Assembly (NCBI RefSeq): GCF_010811875.1
Contig: NZ_VKHP01000044.1
Span: 1 to 45,771, forward strand
DNA from: Bradyrhizobium uaiense
Lineage (GTDB): Bacteria > Pseudomonadota > Alphaproteobacteria > Rhizobiales > Xanthobacteraceae
Reading direction: 5' to 3'
Length of the DNA stretch: 45,771 nucleotides
Positions within the stretch are counted from its first letter, which is position 1; the number at the start of each line of letters is the position of its first letter. A model generated the notes under the pieces. The model saw only the letters and a program-made list of their open reading frames with translations, was not told the origin of the DNA and made no database searches. Both the position numbers and the translations under genes were made by a program. Positions 1-8,848 of this stretch are shown one piece after another.

Positions 1-172
1 GGCCCAGCAGGATGCCGCGGATCACGGCATGGTTGCGTGCGAGGATCGCGAGCGGCAGGCTGATCACGAGCCCGAGTGCCAGCGCTGCCAGGCTGACCTG
101 AACATGGCTGCCAAGATAGTCCGGCAGCTGCGCCGCCGCGTCGCGCCAGCGGGGGTCGGACAGGAAACTCAT
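1..172 (-). CDS. ABC importer permease, osmoprotectant type (partial, N-terminus only)
   Basis: The window holds about the first 57 codons; the rest lies beyond the left edge. The start ATG (complement of 170-172) overlaps the TGA of the upstream ATPase gene (169-171) as ATGA, so the two are probably translationally coupled. The protein opens with a short polar stretch (MSFLSDPRWRDAAAQLPDYL) and then a hydrophobic segment rich in Leu/Ala/Val, as expected for the first membrane helix of a betaine/choline/proline uptake permease (OpuCB/YehW type). The assignment rests mainly on the neighbouring ATPase. The substrate cannot be read from this fragment. Confidence 0.7.
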   Translation of the reverse strand, partial: MSFLSDPRWRDAAAQLPDYLGSHVQVSLAALALGLVISLPLAILARNHAVIRGILLG

Positions 173-969
173 CCCGCGCTTGCTCCCGCCAGCACGGCGT
201 TCAGCCGCTCGGCCTGCCGCCTGGGCGTGCGCAACAGCTCCGCCACATAGGGCTCGTTGTTGTTTGACAGCTCAGCCGGCTGGCCTTGCGCCACAACCCG
301 TCCGGCACGCATCACTGCGATGCGATCGGCAAGCAGCAAGGCCGCCGTCATGTCGTGAGTGACCATTACCGTGGTCAAGGCAAGCCTGCGATGCAGGGCG
401 CGGTACTCATCGCCGAGGGTGTCGCGGGTCAGCGGATCGAGCGCGCCGAAGGGTTCGTCCATTAGCATGATACGGGGACGGGCGGCGAGCGCCCGCGCCA
501 CGCCGACACGCTGCTGCTGTCCGCCCGACAGTTCATGCGGAAGGCGATCGCGATGGAGGGAGCGATCGAGCCGCACCAGCTCGAGGAGCTCATCGACCCG
601 CGCGGCGATCTCGGCGGCGGGCCAGCCGAGCAGTCTCGGCGTGACGGCGATGTTGTCGGCGACGCGCATATGCGGAAACAGCCCGCCGCTCTGGAACACG
701 TAGCCCATGCGCCGGCGCAAGCGCACCGGATCGACGTCGCGCACGTCCTCGCCCTCCACCATAACACGGCCGCTGTCGGGGGCGAGCAGGCGATTGGCAA
801 GCCGCAGCAGGGTGGATTTGCCGGAGCCGGAGGCGCCGACGATCGCCAGGAATTCCCCCGCGGCAATATCGAGCGAGACATCGTCTACGGCCGTGATACG
901 TTCGCCGTCGTGACCGCCGGCAAAGCGCTTCCCGACATGGGCGTAGGCGATCAGCGGTGCGAGTGCCAT
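169..969 (-). CDS. ABC importer ATPase, osmoprotectant (OpuCA/YehX-like)
   Basis: A 266-residue cytoplasmic ATPase that would energise the permease encoded just downstream. Walker A GASGSGKST is at residues 45-53, the Q-loop Gln at about 93, the signature LSGGQQQ at 147-153 and Walker B IMLMDEP at 167-173, followed by the ALD D-loop and a THD switch His. The order and the GALDPLTR segment match ATPases of the glycine betaine/carnitine/choline group (OpuCA, YehX). There is no C-terminal CBS pair, as in YehX. I chose the ATG at 969 because homology with the decayed second copy at 33,992 begins there (MALAPLIAY versus MAPAPLIAY). The reading frame stays open to 1,209, but that part shows no family similarity. 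Substrate is inferred from family only. Confidence 0.8.
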   Translation of the reverse strand: MALAPLIAYAHVGKRFAGGHDGERITAVDDVSLDIAAGEFLAIVGASGSGKSTLLRLANRLLAPDSGRVMVEGEDVRDVDPVRLRRRMGYVFQSGGLFPHMRVADNIAVTPRLLGWPAAEIAARVDELLELVRLDRSLHRDRLPHELSGGQQQRVGVARALAARPRIMLMDEPFGALDPLTRDTLGDEYRALHRRLALTTVMVTHDMTAALLLADRIAVMRAGRVVAQGQPAELSNNNEPYVAELLRTPRRQAERLNAVLAGASAG

Positions 970-1071
970 GGTTGGACTGGACCAGCGCGAGTGTCCCGAA
1001 TCCGAGTTCGCTTCATTCTGCGGTGGACACGTTAGCGAACTACGGACTCGAAGGACACTAGCAAGTCTATG
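586..1071. repeat. Direct repeat A, copy 1 (5' part of ATPase gene plus leader)
   Basis: This stretch covers about the first half of the ATPase gene and about 100 bases upstream of its start. A diverged copy lies in the same orientation at 33,598-34,090. Both contain the leader element with GGACACT and CTATG beyond the start codon (1,051-1,071 here, 34,071-34,091 there). The copy here is intact and coding; the other is a pseudogene. Confidence 0.8.
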
Positions 1072-1413
1072 CGATCCGCGGGGACATGGTGATTTGAGAT
1101 GTCGAAATTGATGATGGCGTAGTCGTTCGGTACGGAATGTACCATCGTGAGTTAATTTGAACTCGCTTATCAACAAACGAAGGTGCTTCCATTGCTTCGA
1201 CAGCTGCATCGATAGCTTCGATGGCTGGGCGAGAGCTCGAGCAAAAACGGCTCCGCACTGACTCCGATTGACTTAAGGCGAGGTCCTACCGAGATATCTG
1301 AACGTATCCATTCCGTAGATAGACCCAATCAAGAAAATCAATTTTACCACTTGCGGTGCGGTCATATAGACGTGATGGACGGGCTGGGGCCAACCTAGGG
1401 AAGCGACTCTAGA
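970..1413. other. Intergenic, no gene recognised
   Basis: The first 100 bases are the ATPase leader shared with repeat A. The rest is AT-richer than its surroundings. Short ORFs occur on both strands but none has a ribosome binding site or a family resemblance. The promoters for the minus-strand importer and for the plus-strand small peptide gene at 1,414 should lie here; I could not fix a convincing -35/-10 pair. Confidence 0.4.
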
Positions 1414-1620
1414 ATGAAAAAATTCGTGATTGTGACTGCGAGCGCCCTCGCGCTTGGAACGGCGGCGGTGCCGACCTTTGTTGCTGAGGTTGCCGCCCAA
1501 CCGGTCGCCACCAAGGTGCAGGTAGCCGATACGTCATATCCTCAATGCGCGGATTACCCGTTGGATGGTATCTGCGACTTATTTTTCTGTTTGACCGATC
1601 CGTCGTGCGTGCAGCACTAA
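1414..1620 (+). CDS. Small secreted Cys-containing peptide, unknown function
   Basis: A 68-residue protein. Residues 1-28 form a typical Sec signal: MKKF, a hydrophobic core and small residues before AAQ (likely cleavage after AEVAA or AAQ). The mature part would be about 40 residues. It carries four Cys in its last third (CADYPLDGICDLFFCLTDPSC, then VQH), enough for two disulfides in the periplasm or outside the cell. A purine-rich AGGGAAG lies about 10 bases before the ATG. No family is recognised. The next intact gene on the same strand is a fused ABC exporter at 2,982, but a protease remnant and about 900 bases separate them, so a link is only a possibility. Confidence 0.5.
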   Translation: MKKFVIVTASALALGTAAVPTFVAEVAAQPVATKVQVADTSYPQCADYPLDGICDLFFCLTDPSCVQH

Positions 1621-1705
1621 CGACGGAAGACAACCAAGCATAGAACGAAGATAGAGGCGCCGGCCACTCGCTGGACAGCGGCCGCGTCCTCCTCCTCCTC
1701 CGGCT

Positions 1706-2047
1706 ATAGCCGATTTCCTGTTCTTGCCGGTGAATGATGCTAGCGCTACAGACCTCAATCGCCGTGGCTCCCATTGGTCGTTTCTGCTGGTGGATCGCCG
1801 CGTTCGAGGCCGGCTGGTTGCCTATCACTATGACTCAGTTCTAGGATATAATGACAGATTCGCAGCAACGATCGCTGAACGAGTCGGGGCCAACCTGCAA
1901 GACGCGCCCATAAGCCAGCAGAGGAATGAGTATGACTGCGGCGTCTTCGTGGTTGATGGCACCCGGGCACTGGTCAGTCGATTAGCGGCAGGTCCGCAGC
2001 CAGACCTGAACCTTAGGAACCTCGTCGTCGATCGGCGGGCACTGTAG
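1706..2047 (+). pseudogene. C48 (Ulp1/SUMO) protease domain remnant, NopD-like effector
   Basis: The frame reads ADFLFLPVNDASATD, then SHW, later AYHYDS, then ISQQ and YDCGVFVVDG. These are the conserved blocks of C48 cysteine proteases: His of SHW, Asp of YDS, Gln of SQQ and Cys of DCGVF, so all catalytic residues remain. In rhizobia this domain forms the C-terminus of type III effectors of the NopD/XopD group, which deSUMOylate plant nuclear proteins. Here the similarity begins abruptly near 1,706 with no start codon, signal or tts box, and everything N-terminal is missing. I read it as a truncated effector gene. A TTG at 1,724 could in theory start a 107-residue protein, but the first conserved residues lie before it. 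Confidence 0.75.
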
Positions 2048-2981
2048 AGCCGTCTGAGAGGCTGAACGCGGTCTTGACTCGCCGACTCGGCGCGTCCCAT
2101 ATGAGGCTTCGCCTGGTCGAGCTGGCTGGATCTGCTCTTGGTGACGCGGCCAGCCGGTCTGTGAGGAGCACTGTGGACAGGAAAAGAAGTGCGCTGGATC
2201 GCGTCGCGCGTGCGAGCATCCCGACAACTCCGAAATCGGTCCGCCAAAGGCAAAGAGGCAGGCGGACGATGTAGGCGGACGTCGCTACTCGGTGTTCCCG
2301 ATTGAGCACACCGGGTGCCATACTTTCCAATATAGCCGCGAACTTCAGAACGCCCGAATACATTTATCTCGCCCTAAGCCTCCAAGGCTCGCCTGCCGGT
2401 AAAGATCAAAACTTACCGAGCACATGTGTGCGTCCGGCTCTGTTCAAAAGCCAAGCCAACTGCGCTTTGATCAAAGCCGTTGCGTTCCTGTCTCTGAAGC
2501 TGTTCAAGTTTCGCCACCGGAGCTTTGGGATCGCGCGGATAAGGACAGGGTGCTTAACAACGATTAGGCAACGCGCACTGCTGAGGTCCACTTTGTCACT
2601 AAGGCCGGGACGAGATTTAACCGCGGTTAAATCGTTGAGTTAAAACGTCCTGCCTAACGTTGCCTCGGCGCGCTTCAAGGTGGATCCCATAGCGCTCCGT
2701 CGAGTTCGCAATCGCCAAACAAGAATCGCAAAATTCGCAGCTGGCGTTTAGCCACCCCGCCACAAAACATGATCTCTCATGTGGGAAGGCGGACGACAAC
2801 CTACCAGCCTTGGTGAGTTGATGACCGTGCTGGATCGATTGATTTGAAGCCAAGCAATGGTAAACGGAAAGTCTGGCGAGTCCTCATCGAGCATCTTCAT
2901 GCGCTCGCATGGAATCATCGTGCGAAAGGGCTATGTCGGCTCTTTCAACCTAAGCAAAGCCCATTCCTCTATCCGCTAGAT
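2048..2981. other. Intergenic, about 930 bases without a supported gene
   Basis: Several short ORFs exist on both strands (for example plus 2,302-2,643) but none shows a ribosome binding site, family motif or convincing composition. The only structured element I can see is the perfect palindrome at 2,614-2,633. The frame of the ABC exporter is open back to a TTG at 2,844. Confidence 0.4.
2614..2633. promoter_or_regulatory. 20-bp perfect palindrome, possible operator
   Basis: GATTTAACCGCGGTTAAATC is identical to its reverse complement. It has no loop, so it is not a terminator; a homodimeric regulator site is the simplest reading. It lies about 350 bases before the ABC exporter start, with no other gene between. 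Confidence 0.4.
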
Positions 2982-4649
2982 ATGTCGAACGGCAGCACGT
3001 TATCACCGGTTTCCGAAATTTTGCATGCGTACTGGCGCTCCGACCGGTGGTTGCTTCTCGTCGTTGTCGCAGTAGTGCTGATCTCAAGCGCGACCAGCGT
3101 CGCAACGCCCTATGTATTTTCGTGTCTCATTGACCGTCTCCCGCGCGAGGAAGACATGTCGGTGCTTGCGTGGGGGTTCGCAGGCTATGCGGTCCTACTT
3201 GGGGTAGCCTCCGCATTGCAGCGCATGCTGCAGTATCTGTCCTTCATGACAGCCGAGAACCTGGGCTTCATCGCTGCAACGGGCTTCTTTGATCGCATCC
3301 TGAGGAAAACCGCAGCCTTTTTTCTTGAGCACAATCCCGTAGAAATACAGAATGCGGCCGCGCGCGGGCGCAGCGCCCTGACGGCTTTAGTCCAGCTTGG
3401 GATCGTGGTCTTCATCCCTGCTGCAACACAACTTCTACTTACGTTTGTTACTCTCGGCGCGCTCCTCAATATCCAGATCGCTGCAATCGTCGTCGTCTAT
3501 GGGGCAGTCCTCATTACATTGACGTGGAGTTCCACGCGTCGGGCGTACGTGTTCCTGGAACGAGCCAGAGAAGCCGGACAGGACAATGCGCGTTTCGTTG
3601 GCAACGTCATGAGCTCCATGGACACCCTGCGCTATTTCGGCAGTCATTCCTGGATGAGCCAGCGCTTTACGATGACGGCGCGGGAGGTGCGTGATAACTG
3701 GCGCGCCTATGTGTTGCAACGCGTTGCCTTCATTGCCGTGCTCGGCCCAGCCGTCGCGCTACAATTTGCGGTCACGTTTCTCCTTCTCATACCTGAATAC
3801 CAGGTCGGGGCGGTCACCATCGGGGATATGGTGCTATTCAACACGCTTTTACTCCAGCTCAATATGCCATTCGAGATGGTTGCGCGTGCCATCTCTGACG
3901 CGGCGCGGTCGCGAGCCGACCTCATCCCTCTGGCTAGACTATGGGCCGCACCCGAAGAGCGGCGACCATCTCACGCTCAAGATTTCACGCCCTCCGATGG
4001 CCAGCTCTCTTTCGAGGGCGTTGGTTACGCCTACGACAACGGTCGTGGCGTTACGAACGTCTCGTTTGTGGCTGGGCGGGGTGGGATCACCTTCCTTGTC
4101 GGTGAATCGGGATCTGGAAAATCGACAATCTTTAGGCTCGTCTTGAAATCGATTGAACCGGACCGCGGTCGTATTCTGGTAGATGGAACCGATATAGCGG
4201 GCATCGAACGCGCGGATTGGTATGCCGCAGTTGCTGTCGTGCCGCAGGACGTGATGTTGCTCAATGAGTCGCTAGCCGACAACATCCTGCTAGGGCGGCC
4301 CCGCAACGAAGTGCGCCTTCGTGCTGCGTCGGAAAAAGCCGCTATTCTCCCCTTGATCGAGGCCTTGCCTGAAGGATTTGATACAGCCGTTGGAGAACGT
4401 GGTTTGAAGCTCTCCGGCGGGGAGCGCCAGCGTATTGCTATCGCCCGCGCGCTTTATGGCGAGCCGGCGATCCTTCTTCTTGACGAGGCCAGCTCCGCGC
4501 TCGACGAAGAAACCGAGCAGGACATTATGAACCATATCCGTACGCTAGCCAAAGATGTGACCGTGCTGGCGATCACTCACCGCAAGGGCGTCGTTTCTAC
4601 AAGCGACGTCGTGGTCGACCTGACCGACTGCGGCTTGTCAGTGACATAG
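2982..4649 (+). CDS. ABC exporter, membrane domain fused to ATPase
   Basis: A 555-residue half-transporter that exports its substrate across the inner membrane, presumably as a homodimer. The first about 320 residues hold hydrophobic segments (the first at about 22-46) of an ABC type-1 exporter domain. The ATPase follows: Walker A GESGSGKST from residue 374, Q-loop in VVPQDVMLLNESLADNI, signature LSGGERQ from 477, Walker B ILLLDEASSALD from 497 and switch His in ITHR. The segment DTLRYFGSHSWM resembles the ETVKYFG region of Atm1/HMT1 exporters, but a peptide exporter is equally possible. I chose the ATG at 2,982 because the 46 residues before it in frame are polar and resemble no exporter; a TTG start at 2,844 cannot be excluded. 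There is no peptidase domain and no adjacent outer-membrane partner. Confidence 0.8.
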   Translation: MSNGSTLSPVSEILHAYWRSDRWLLLVVVAVVLISSATSVATPYVFSCLIDRLPREEDMSVLAWGFAGYAVLLGVASALQRMLQYLSFMTAENLGFIAATGFFDRILRKTAAFFLEHNPVEIQNAAARGRSALTALVQLGIVVFIPAATQLLLTFVTLGALLNIQIAAIVVVYGAVLITLTWSSTRRAYVFLERAREAGQDNARFVGNVMSSMDTLRYFGSHSWMSQRFTMTAREVRDNWRAYVLQRVAFIAVLGPAVALQFAVTFLLLIPEYQVGAVTIGDMVLFNTLLLQLNMPFEMVARAISDAARSRADLIPLARLWAAPEERRPSHAQDFTPSDGQLSFEGVGYAYDNGRGVTNVSFVAGRGGITFLVGESGSGKSTIFRLVLKSIEPDRGRILVDGTDIAGIERADWYAAVAVVPQDVMLLNESLADNILLGRPRNEVRLRAASEKAAILPLIEALPEGFDTAVGERGLKLSGGERQRIAIARALYGEPAILLLDEASSALDEETEQDIMNHIRTLAKDVTVLAITHRKGVVSTSDVVVDLTDCGLSVT

Positions 4650-5339
4650 GCGAAGTGAATGATCGGCCCGGCGCGTTGACGCCGCACAGAAGGTGCATCG
4701 CCGGACGAGATGCCTTCGCTGTTCAAGGAGCTACCCACGTCATAGAGAGCATCCTCGGCATCTATGATGGAATCGGGGCCCTGTGCTCCGGTAGACGTGA
4801 AGTATTCCAGGGTGCCGATTGCCAATCTGCGACGCCAGGCGGCAGGGGCGGGCGTAAGTTGGCGATCGGCCGCCTTGCGGTCGGAACAGGCTCCTTCGTC
4901 CTGAATTCAGGCTGCACCAGACGGAATTCTGCGCATATGTGTCGCGATTGATGAGCTCGTCGACAAGGTAAGACATCGCCCCACTACCCGTTACTTGCGT
5001 CCGGACGGCAACATCGGCCACGATGCGTTCGCGGGCATTGGCGAGATGGACATGGTCCTGCGCCGTCACCCGGATCGCAGGCGCCGCCCTTGCACGCATG
5101 CGCTTGACCACGAGGGTGGGTATGCAACTCAGGAAAAACGGTGGACGCGATCTCTTCCGGAGAGCAGGCGGTGCTTAGGGACGTGTCGAGCGCGTGCCGA
5201 CGGCGTTTTTCGATCCCGGCAAGCAGCCGCCTTACTCATGGCGTCCGCTTTGCCGATCACAGGTGTTGTTCAACCATCGCCGGCCGAGATCCTTGAACTG
5301 CGGACGGCGCGATGTCGGCCTCACACCGACACGGATTTT
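4650..5339. other. Region between ABC exporter and jetD, no gene recognised
   Basis: The best candidate is a minus-strand frame at 4,740-5,111. Its first half (around RVTAQDHVHLANARERIVAD and TGSGAMSYLVDELINRD) has protein-like composition but matches no family I recognise, and the second half degenerates. It may be a gene fragment. Plus-strand ORFs here look like shadows. Confidence 0.3.
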
Positions 5340-6509
5340 CTAACGAAGCTCTGGCAAAACGGGATCGAGTTCTTCCTGCTCAAGCGTCTTGGCTCCATCT
5401 TCTGCCAGGTACGCTGCCAGCCGCGCGATACCGGACTCTGGTGAGCATCTGGCGGGTGCGGATTTTTTGGACGGTACTTGTCCCGAGCGCTCGGCAATTT
5501 CGACGCTCATCAGGTGGGGGCGGATCGGTCGGCCGATGGCGCGCTCGATGGTGTGGAATATCCAGGTCCCGTCGGGATCGATGTCCGACCAATGAAAGAT
5601 TGGCGTCTGTTCGGATACCGACCCTGCGATCATCCGCAGCGCCTGCTGGGTGGCGAGCGAGGGGTAACCGCCGACGTACATCGTCGTTCCCAGTCGACCG
5701 GGGTCCGCCTCGGCAATGTGCCGGTTGAAGCTTGCGAAGTTTTCGATCGTCAGAATGTACGCCGGCGGCTCCCGAAAACGGACGCGATCTGCTTCCTTGG
5801 GAGTGATTCCGAGATAATGTGGAGAAATCCTGGAGAGATCGGCTCCCTCGAGGTCGATTTTTCCTGCGACCAGCAGCGGTGGCGCGAAGCGTTCCAGTCC
5901 AATTGCCCGCAGTGCCTCGCGAGGCCGCGCGCCGGGCGGAAACTCCAGGATGCCGCTCAGGAGCCGCACGACCGCACCCTCGGTGCGTTCGAGCGTCTTG
6001 CTGTGACCCACCGTCCGTCGCGAGAAGGTCTTGTAGTCGACGTCGAGATGCTTGTTGTCCAGGATGGCCTGGGCGAGAACGAAGGCGTCGCGCAGCATCT
6101 CGACGTCGGACGAAGCGAATCCGTGCCACGTCTTCCCCCGTCCCCAGACCTCGGCGATTTGGGAAGCGCTGTTCTTCAGAGAGTCGCGCAACGCCGATCC
6201 GGCGGCAAGCCTTGCCGCAGCGTCCTGCGCAATCCGCGACGCGGGGGGGCGGTCGAGATATCGGTATAGGATCTCCGCCGAGGCCAGCCGCACGTGTGCG
6301 ACCTGATCCCGCTTGACGCCTCGGCCCCAGCCAACGGACACCGCGCCGGTAGCTTCGGCTTCCCTGATCTGTTTGAGGAAGGCGTCCGCCGCGACGACCG
6401 AGGCGAAGGCGGCATAATCCGGGTGGGCGATCGGGCTCGCGGCGCCGGCCTCGAAGCGATCGAGCAGGTCATTCAAGAGGCCGTTCGCGTCCGTGAAACG
6501 CCGCGCCAT
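5340..6509 (-). CDS. jetD: Wadjet defence protein JetD (DUF3322 / DUF2220 nuclease)
   Basis: A 389-residue protein, the usual length for JetD, the nuclease that cleaves circular plasmid DNA recognised by the JetABC SMC-type motor. The N-terminal half fits DUF3322. The C-terminal half is the topoisomerase VI-A-like Toprim domain: IEN with catalytic Glu at about 256 (YILTIENFASFNRH), the MYVGGYPS segment at about 277-284 and the acidic pair in HWSDIDPDG (Asp309, Asp311). The start lies 2 bases after the stop of the upstream fic::jetC gene (TAG CC ATG), so they form one operon. The frame is intact. Its normal partners JetA and JetB are absent from the window and JetC is split, so classical Wadjet activity is not expected. 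Whether JetD still acts with the fusion protein is open. Confidence 0.9.
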   Translation of the reverse strand: MARRFTDANGLLNDLLDRFEAGAASPIAHPDYAAFASVVAADAFLKQIREAEATGAVSVGWGRGVKRDQVAHVRLASAEILYRYLDRPPASRIAQDAAARLAAGSALRDSLKNSASQIAEVWGRGKTWHGFASSDVEMLRDAFVLAQAILDNKHLDVDYKTFSRRTVGHSKTLERTEGAVVRLLSGILEFPPGARPREALRAIGLERFAPPLLVAGKIDLEGADLSRISPHYLGITPKEADRVRFREPPAYILTIENFASFNRHIAEADPGRLGTTMYVGGYPSLATQQALRMIAGSVSEQTPIFHWSDIDPDGTWIFHTIERAIGRPIRPHLMSVEIAERSGQVPSKKSAPARCSPESGIARLAAYLAEDGAKTLEQEELDPVLPELR

Positions 6510-6511
6510 GG

Positions 6512-8848
6512 CTACTCGGCGGCCAGACGGCTGGCGAGCTCATCTTCGGACATCAGGTCCGGATCGATGGCCATCAGCTCGCGCTTGGCTTTCTCTTTCA
6601 GTTGCACCACGGTGGCTCTGGACTGCTCGCCAATGCGGTCCACTTCCACGATCGTATCCATGTGCTCGAGCACGGCGACCCGCTTCTCGAACGGCGCCGC
6701 GATCACGAATTGGAGTCCGAGATTCTTATAGAAGCTCATCATCTGCCGCTGGTTCTTGCCATCCATTTTCGAGAAGGCCTCGTCGAACATAGCGAGAGCG
6801 AAGCCGGCGGGCTTGCCCGTACGACGCTCGGCGCTGCCGTAGACGCCGGCGAGCGAAGCGCCGATGGCGACGTAGATGGGGACCTGCTGTTCGGCGCCCG
6901 ATCCGGTGCCGCGCCGCTGCTCCCAGCGGGTCGAGCGGCCGGTAGCGACATCCTCCATGTGGATCTCGAAGGTGTAGAAGTTGCGGTAGTCCTCAAACTG
7001 GGTGAAGTCCTTGTCGGGATCCTCTAGCAGCGCCTCGAGTGCAAGGATCGTATCCTTGTGCGGGAAGTCATCGGGCACATCGCCCCGGAACAGCATGTCG
7101 AGCGCCTCCGGAGAGGTCTTGGCGATCTCGATGATCTTCAGGATGGGCTGGAATTCCACCACTTGGGTGCGATGGAACGAATATCTCTCGTTGTGGAAGG
7201 GATGTGCGTAGAGGCTACGGTTCAACGACTGCAGTTCCCGCTCCATCTTGCCGATCCGGGCCGTGAGCGCGTTGATGAACTCGCCGCGGAGCAGCGTCGA
7301 GGCCTTTTCTGCCGCTTCTCGGGCCTGCCGTTCGTACTGGCGCAGCTCGTTGGACTCGATATCCGAGATGAGCTGCTCCATCCAGGGCTTCACCTCGCGC
7401 AGCGGCTCGCTTTCGGCGCCAACTTGCGAGCTCATCCCGAACTGATCGAAGTAATCGTAAAGGAGCTCGCGGACCCGTCGCTCGATCCGGACGCGTTCGA
7501 CGTCCGAGGCGTCGGCGTCTTTAACCGCCTTGTCTGCGATGGCACGGTGTTTCTCAACAAAACCGCCTTTTGCTGCGGCATCGAGGCGCTCGCGGTAGAC
7601 GAGCCTGCCTTTCGCGGCGGAGTAGAGCGGGAAGGTCTTGCGGTAGATCGACCGGGCGACCCGGAGGTTGAGCTCGGAGCCCGGCACGTTCTCCCCATCT
7701 CCGAGCCTCCTCTCGGCCGATCTGAGTTCGCCGTCATGCTCGCCAAATGCCTTCTGCTGGGTCTTTCTCTCGTCGAGCCTCTTGTCCTTCAGCTTCTGCT
7801 GCGCTCGCTTCTTGTCGCGAAGGCCGCCGTCGCCCGCGCCGTCGAGCGCATCGAGCCTGGAATGGGCTTCGCCGATCTCGGTCTGCGCGGCCGCGAAGGC
7901 CGCAGCGAAAGTCTTCAGGTCGTCACGCCCCTCACAGATGTTCTTCAGAGCGGCAAAGGCCTGCTCCGCGGCTTGGGCCTCCTTGCTCTTGTCGGCCAGG
8001 AGCCGATCCAGTTCCTCGGCCTGATCTTGCAGGGAGCGCAGGGCGTTCGCCTGGGCCGCTTTTCCGATCTTGTGCTGCGAGGCTTCGATCCAGCGATGGG
8101 TCCTGACGAGTCCATCGTCGTAGAGGCCGTCCTTCATGATGGCCCGGCCGGGCTTATTAAACTGATCGAGCGTGTCGGCGAGACGGACCGTGCCGTAGCG
8201 GCGCATGATGAACGCCATCGCGTCCGGATCCTGGCTCCGGAAGATGGAGGGGAAACTGCCGCGCTCCGGCTTGGCCCGGAACTGCTCGAGCTTGTTCAGG
8301 CTCACGAGGGATGCGTGCCGAAACTCGCGGCGGCCTTCAGTCAAAGCGGCGAGGTATTTATCCTTATCCGTCGCGGCCCAGTCGATCCCAATACCCGCAC
8401 GGCTAGCAAGTTCTGCATGGATCAGCATGATGGAACGACCATTGCCGTCGAGGAACGGGTGACCATAAGCGAGATAGCCCATCACTTCGCCGGGCTTTTC
8501 CGCCATGAAGGCCTTGTCCTGTCCCTTTTCCAGCGCGTAGTCGATCGCTTTGCGAATGTCATTGGGGTGAGCGAAGAAGATAGCGCCCTTTTTCACGTGG
8601 ATGTGGGACGCGTTTGTGTGCCGATCTTCTCCAGCCCAAGGGAATACGGCCTCGAAGAGCGTTCTATGCGTTTTTAGAACGTCGTCGTAGCTCAGGGAAG
8701 GCCGCGCCTTGAGATAATCCAAAGCCGCGTCGATGCCGGTCAGGAAAGAATTGTGCAGGAGGCGCCGAACGATTTCGGGATCTTTGGCTTTTGCGACATT
8801 GCGCAAATAGCCGCGCGTCGCAAAATCCCCGAACGGATCAAACGTCAC
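6512..8848 (-). CDS. Fusion protein: Fic domain joined to C-terminal half of Wadjet SMC ATPase JetC
   Basis: A 778-residue intact frame made of two unrelated pieces. Residues 1-170 are a Fic AMP-transferase-type domain with the loop HPFLDGNGR at 130-138; the second Arg of the canonical HPFxxGNGRxxR is a Met here. From about 171 the sequence is JetC: the RRYGTVRLADTL and IMKDGLYDDGL segments past the midpoint, a long coiled coil (about 250-560), the ABC-type signature GTGSGAEQQ near 648 and Walker B FALAMFDEAFSKMD near 685. The N-terminal head with Walker A is missing; remains of it lie inverted at 9,440-10,349. The Fic C-terminus is missing too and lies at 10,350-10,580. The junction (codons 170/171) falls on GAAG at 8,335-8,338. 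The start overlaps the antitoxin gene by 4 bases. Without Walker A the head should not hydrolyse ATP alone. Confidence 0.85.
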   Translation of the reverse strand: MTFDPFGDFATRGYLRNVAKAKDPEIVRRLLHNSFLTGIDAALDYLKARPSLSYDDVLKTHRTLFEAVFPWAGEDRHTNASHIHVKKGAIFFAHPNDIRKAIDYALEKGQDKAFMAEKPGEVMGYLAYGHPFLDGNGRSIMLIHAELASRAGIGIDWAATDKDKYLAALTEGRREFRHASLVSLNKLEQFRAKPERGSFPSIFRSQDPDAMAFIMRRYGTVRLADTLDQFNKPGRAIMKDGLYDDGLVRTHRWIEASQHKIGKAAQANALRSLQDQAEELDRLLADKSKEAQAAEQAFAALKNICEGRDDLKTFAAAFAAAQTEIGEAHSRLDALDGAGDGGLRDKKRAQQKLKDKRLDERKTQQKAFGEHDGELRSAERRLGDGENVPGSELNLRVARSIYRKTFPLYSAAKGRLVYRERLDAAAKGGFVEKHRAIADKAVKDADASDVERVRIERRVRELLYDYFDQFGMSSQVGAESEPLREVKPWMEQLISDIESNELRQYERQAREAAEKASTLLRGEFINALTARIGKMERELQSLNRSLYAHPFHNERYSFHRTQVVEFQPILKIIEIAKTSPEALDMLFRGDVPDDFPHKDTILALEALLEDPDKDFTQFEDYRNFYTFEIHMEDVATGRSTRWEQRRGTGSGAEQQVPIYVAIGASLAGVYGSAERRTGKPAGFALAMFDEAFSKMDGKNQRQMMSFYKNLGLQFVIAAPFEKRVAVLEHMDTIVEVDRIGEQSRATVVQLKEKAKRELMAIDPDLMSEDELASRLAAE
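8335..8338 (-). other. Inversion breakpoint 1 (fic N-part / jetC C-part)
   Basis: On the minus strand the codons read TTG ACT GAA GGC CGC: Leu-Thr of Fic, then Glu-Gly-Arg of JetC. GAAG is the only sequence shared with breakpoint 2 at 10,347-10,350, where it lies on the plus strand. The two are therefore inverted relative to each other, as required for an inversion. Confidence 0.75.

Noticed and set aside
4740..5111. Minus-strand ORF of 123 codons downstream of the ABC exporter
   Set aside because: Part of it looks protein-like but there is no family match or ribosome binding site; mentioned only under the gap entry.
7058..8677. Plus-strand ORF of 539 codons
   Set aside because: It is the antisense of the fic::jetC fusion gene, whose minus-strand frame has Fic and SMC motifs; the plus-strand product has no motif or start signal.
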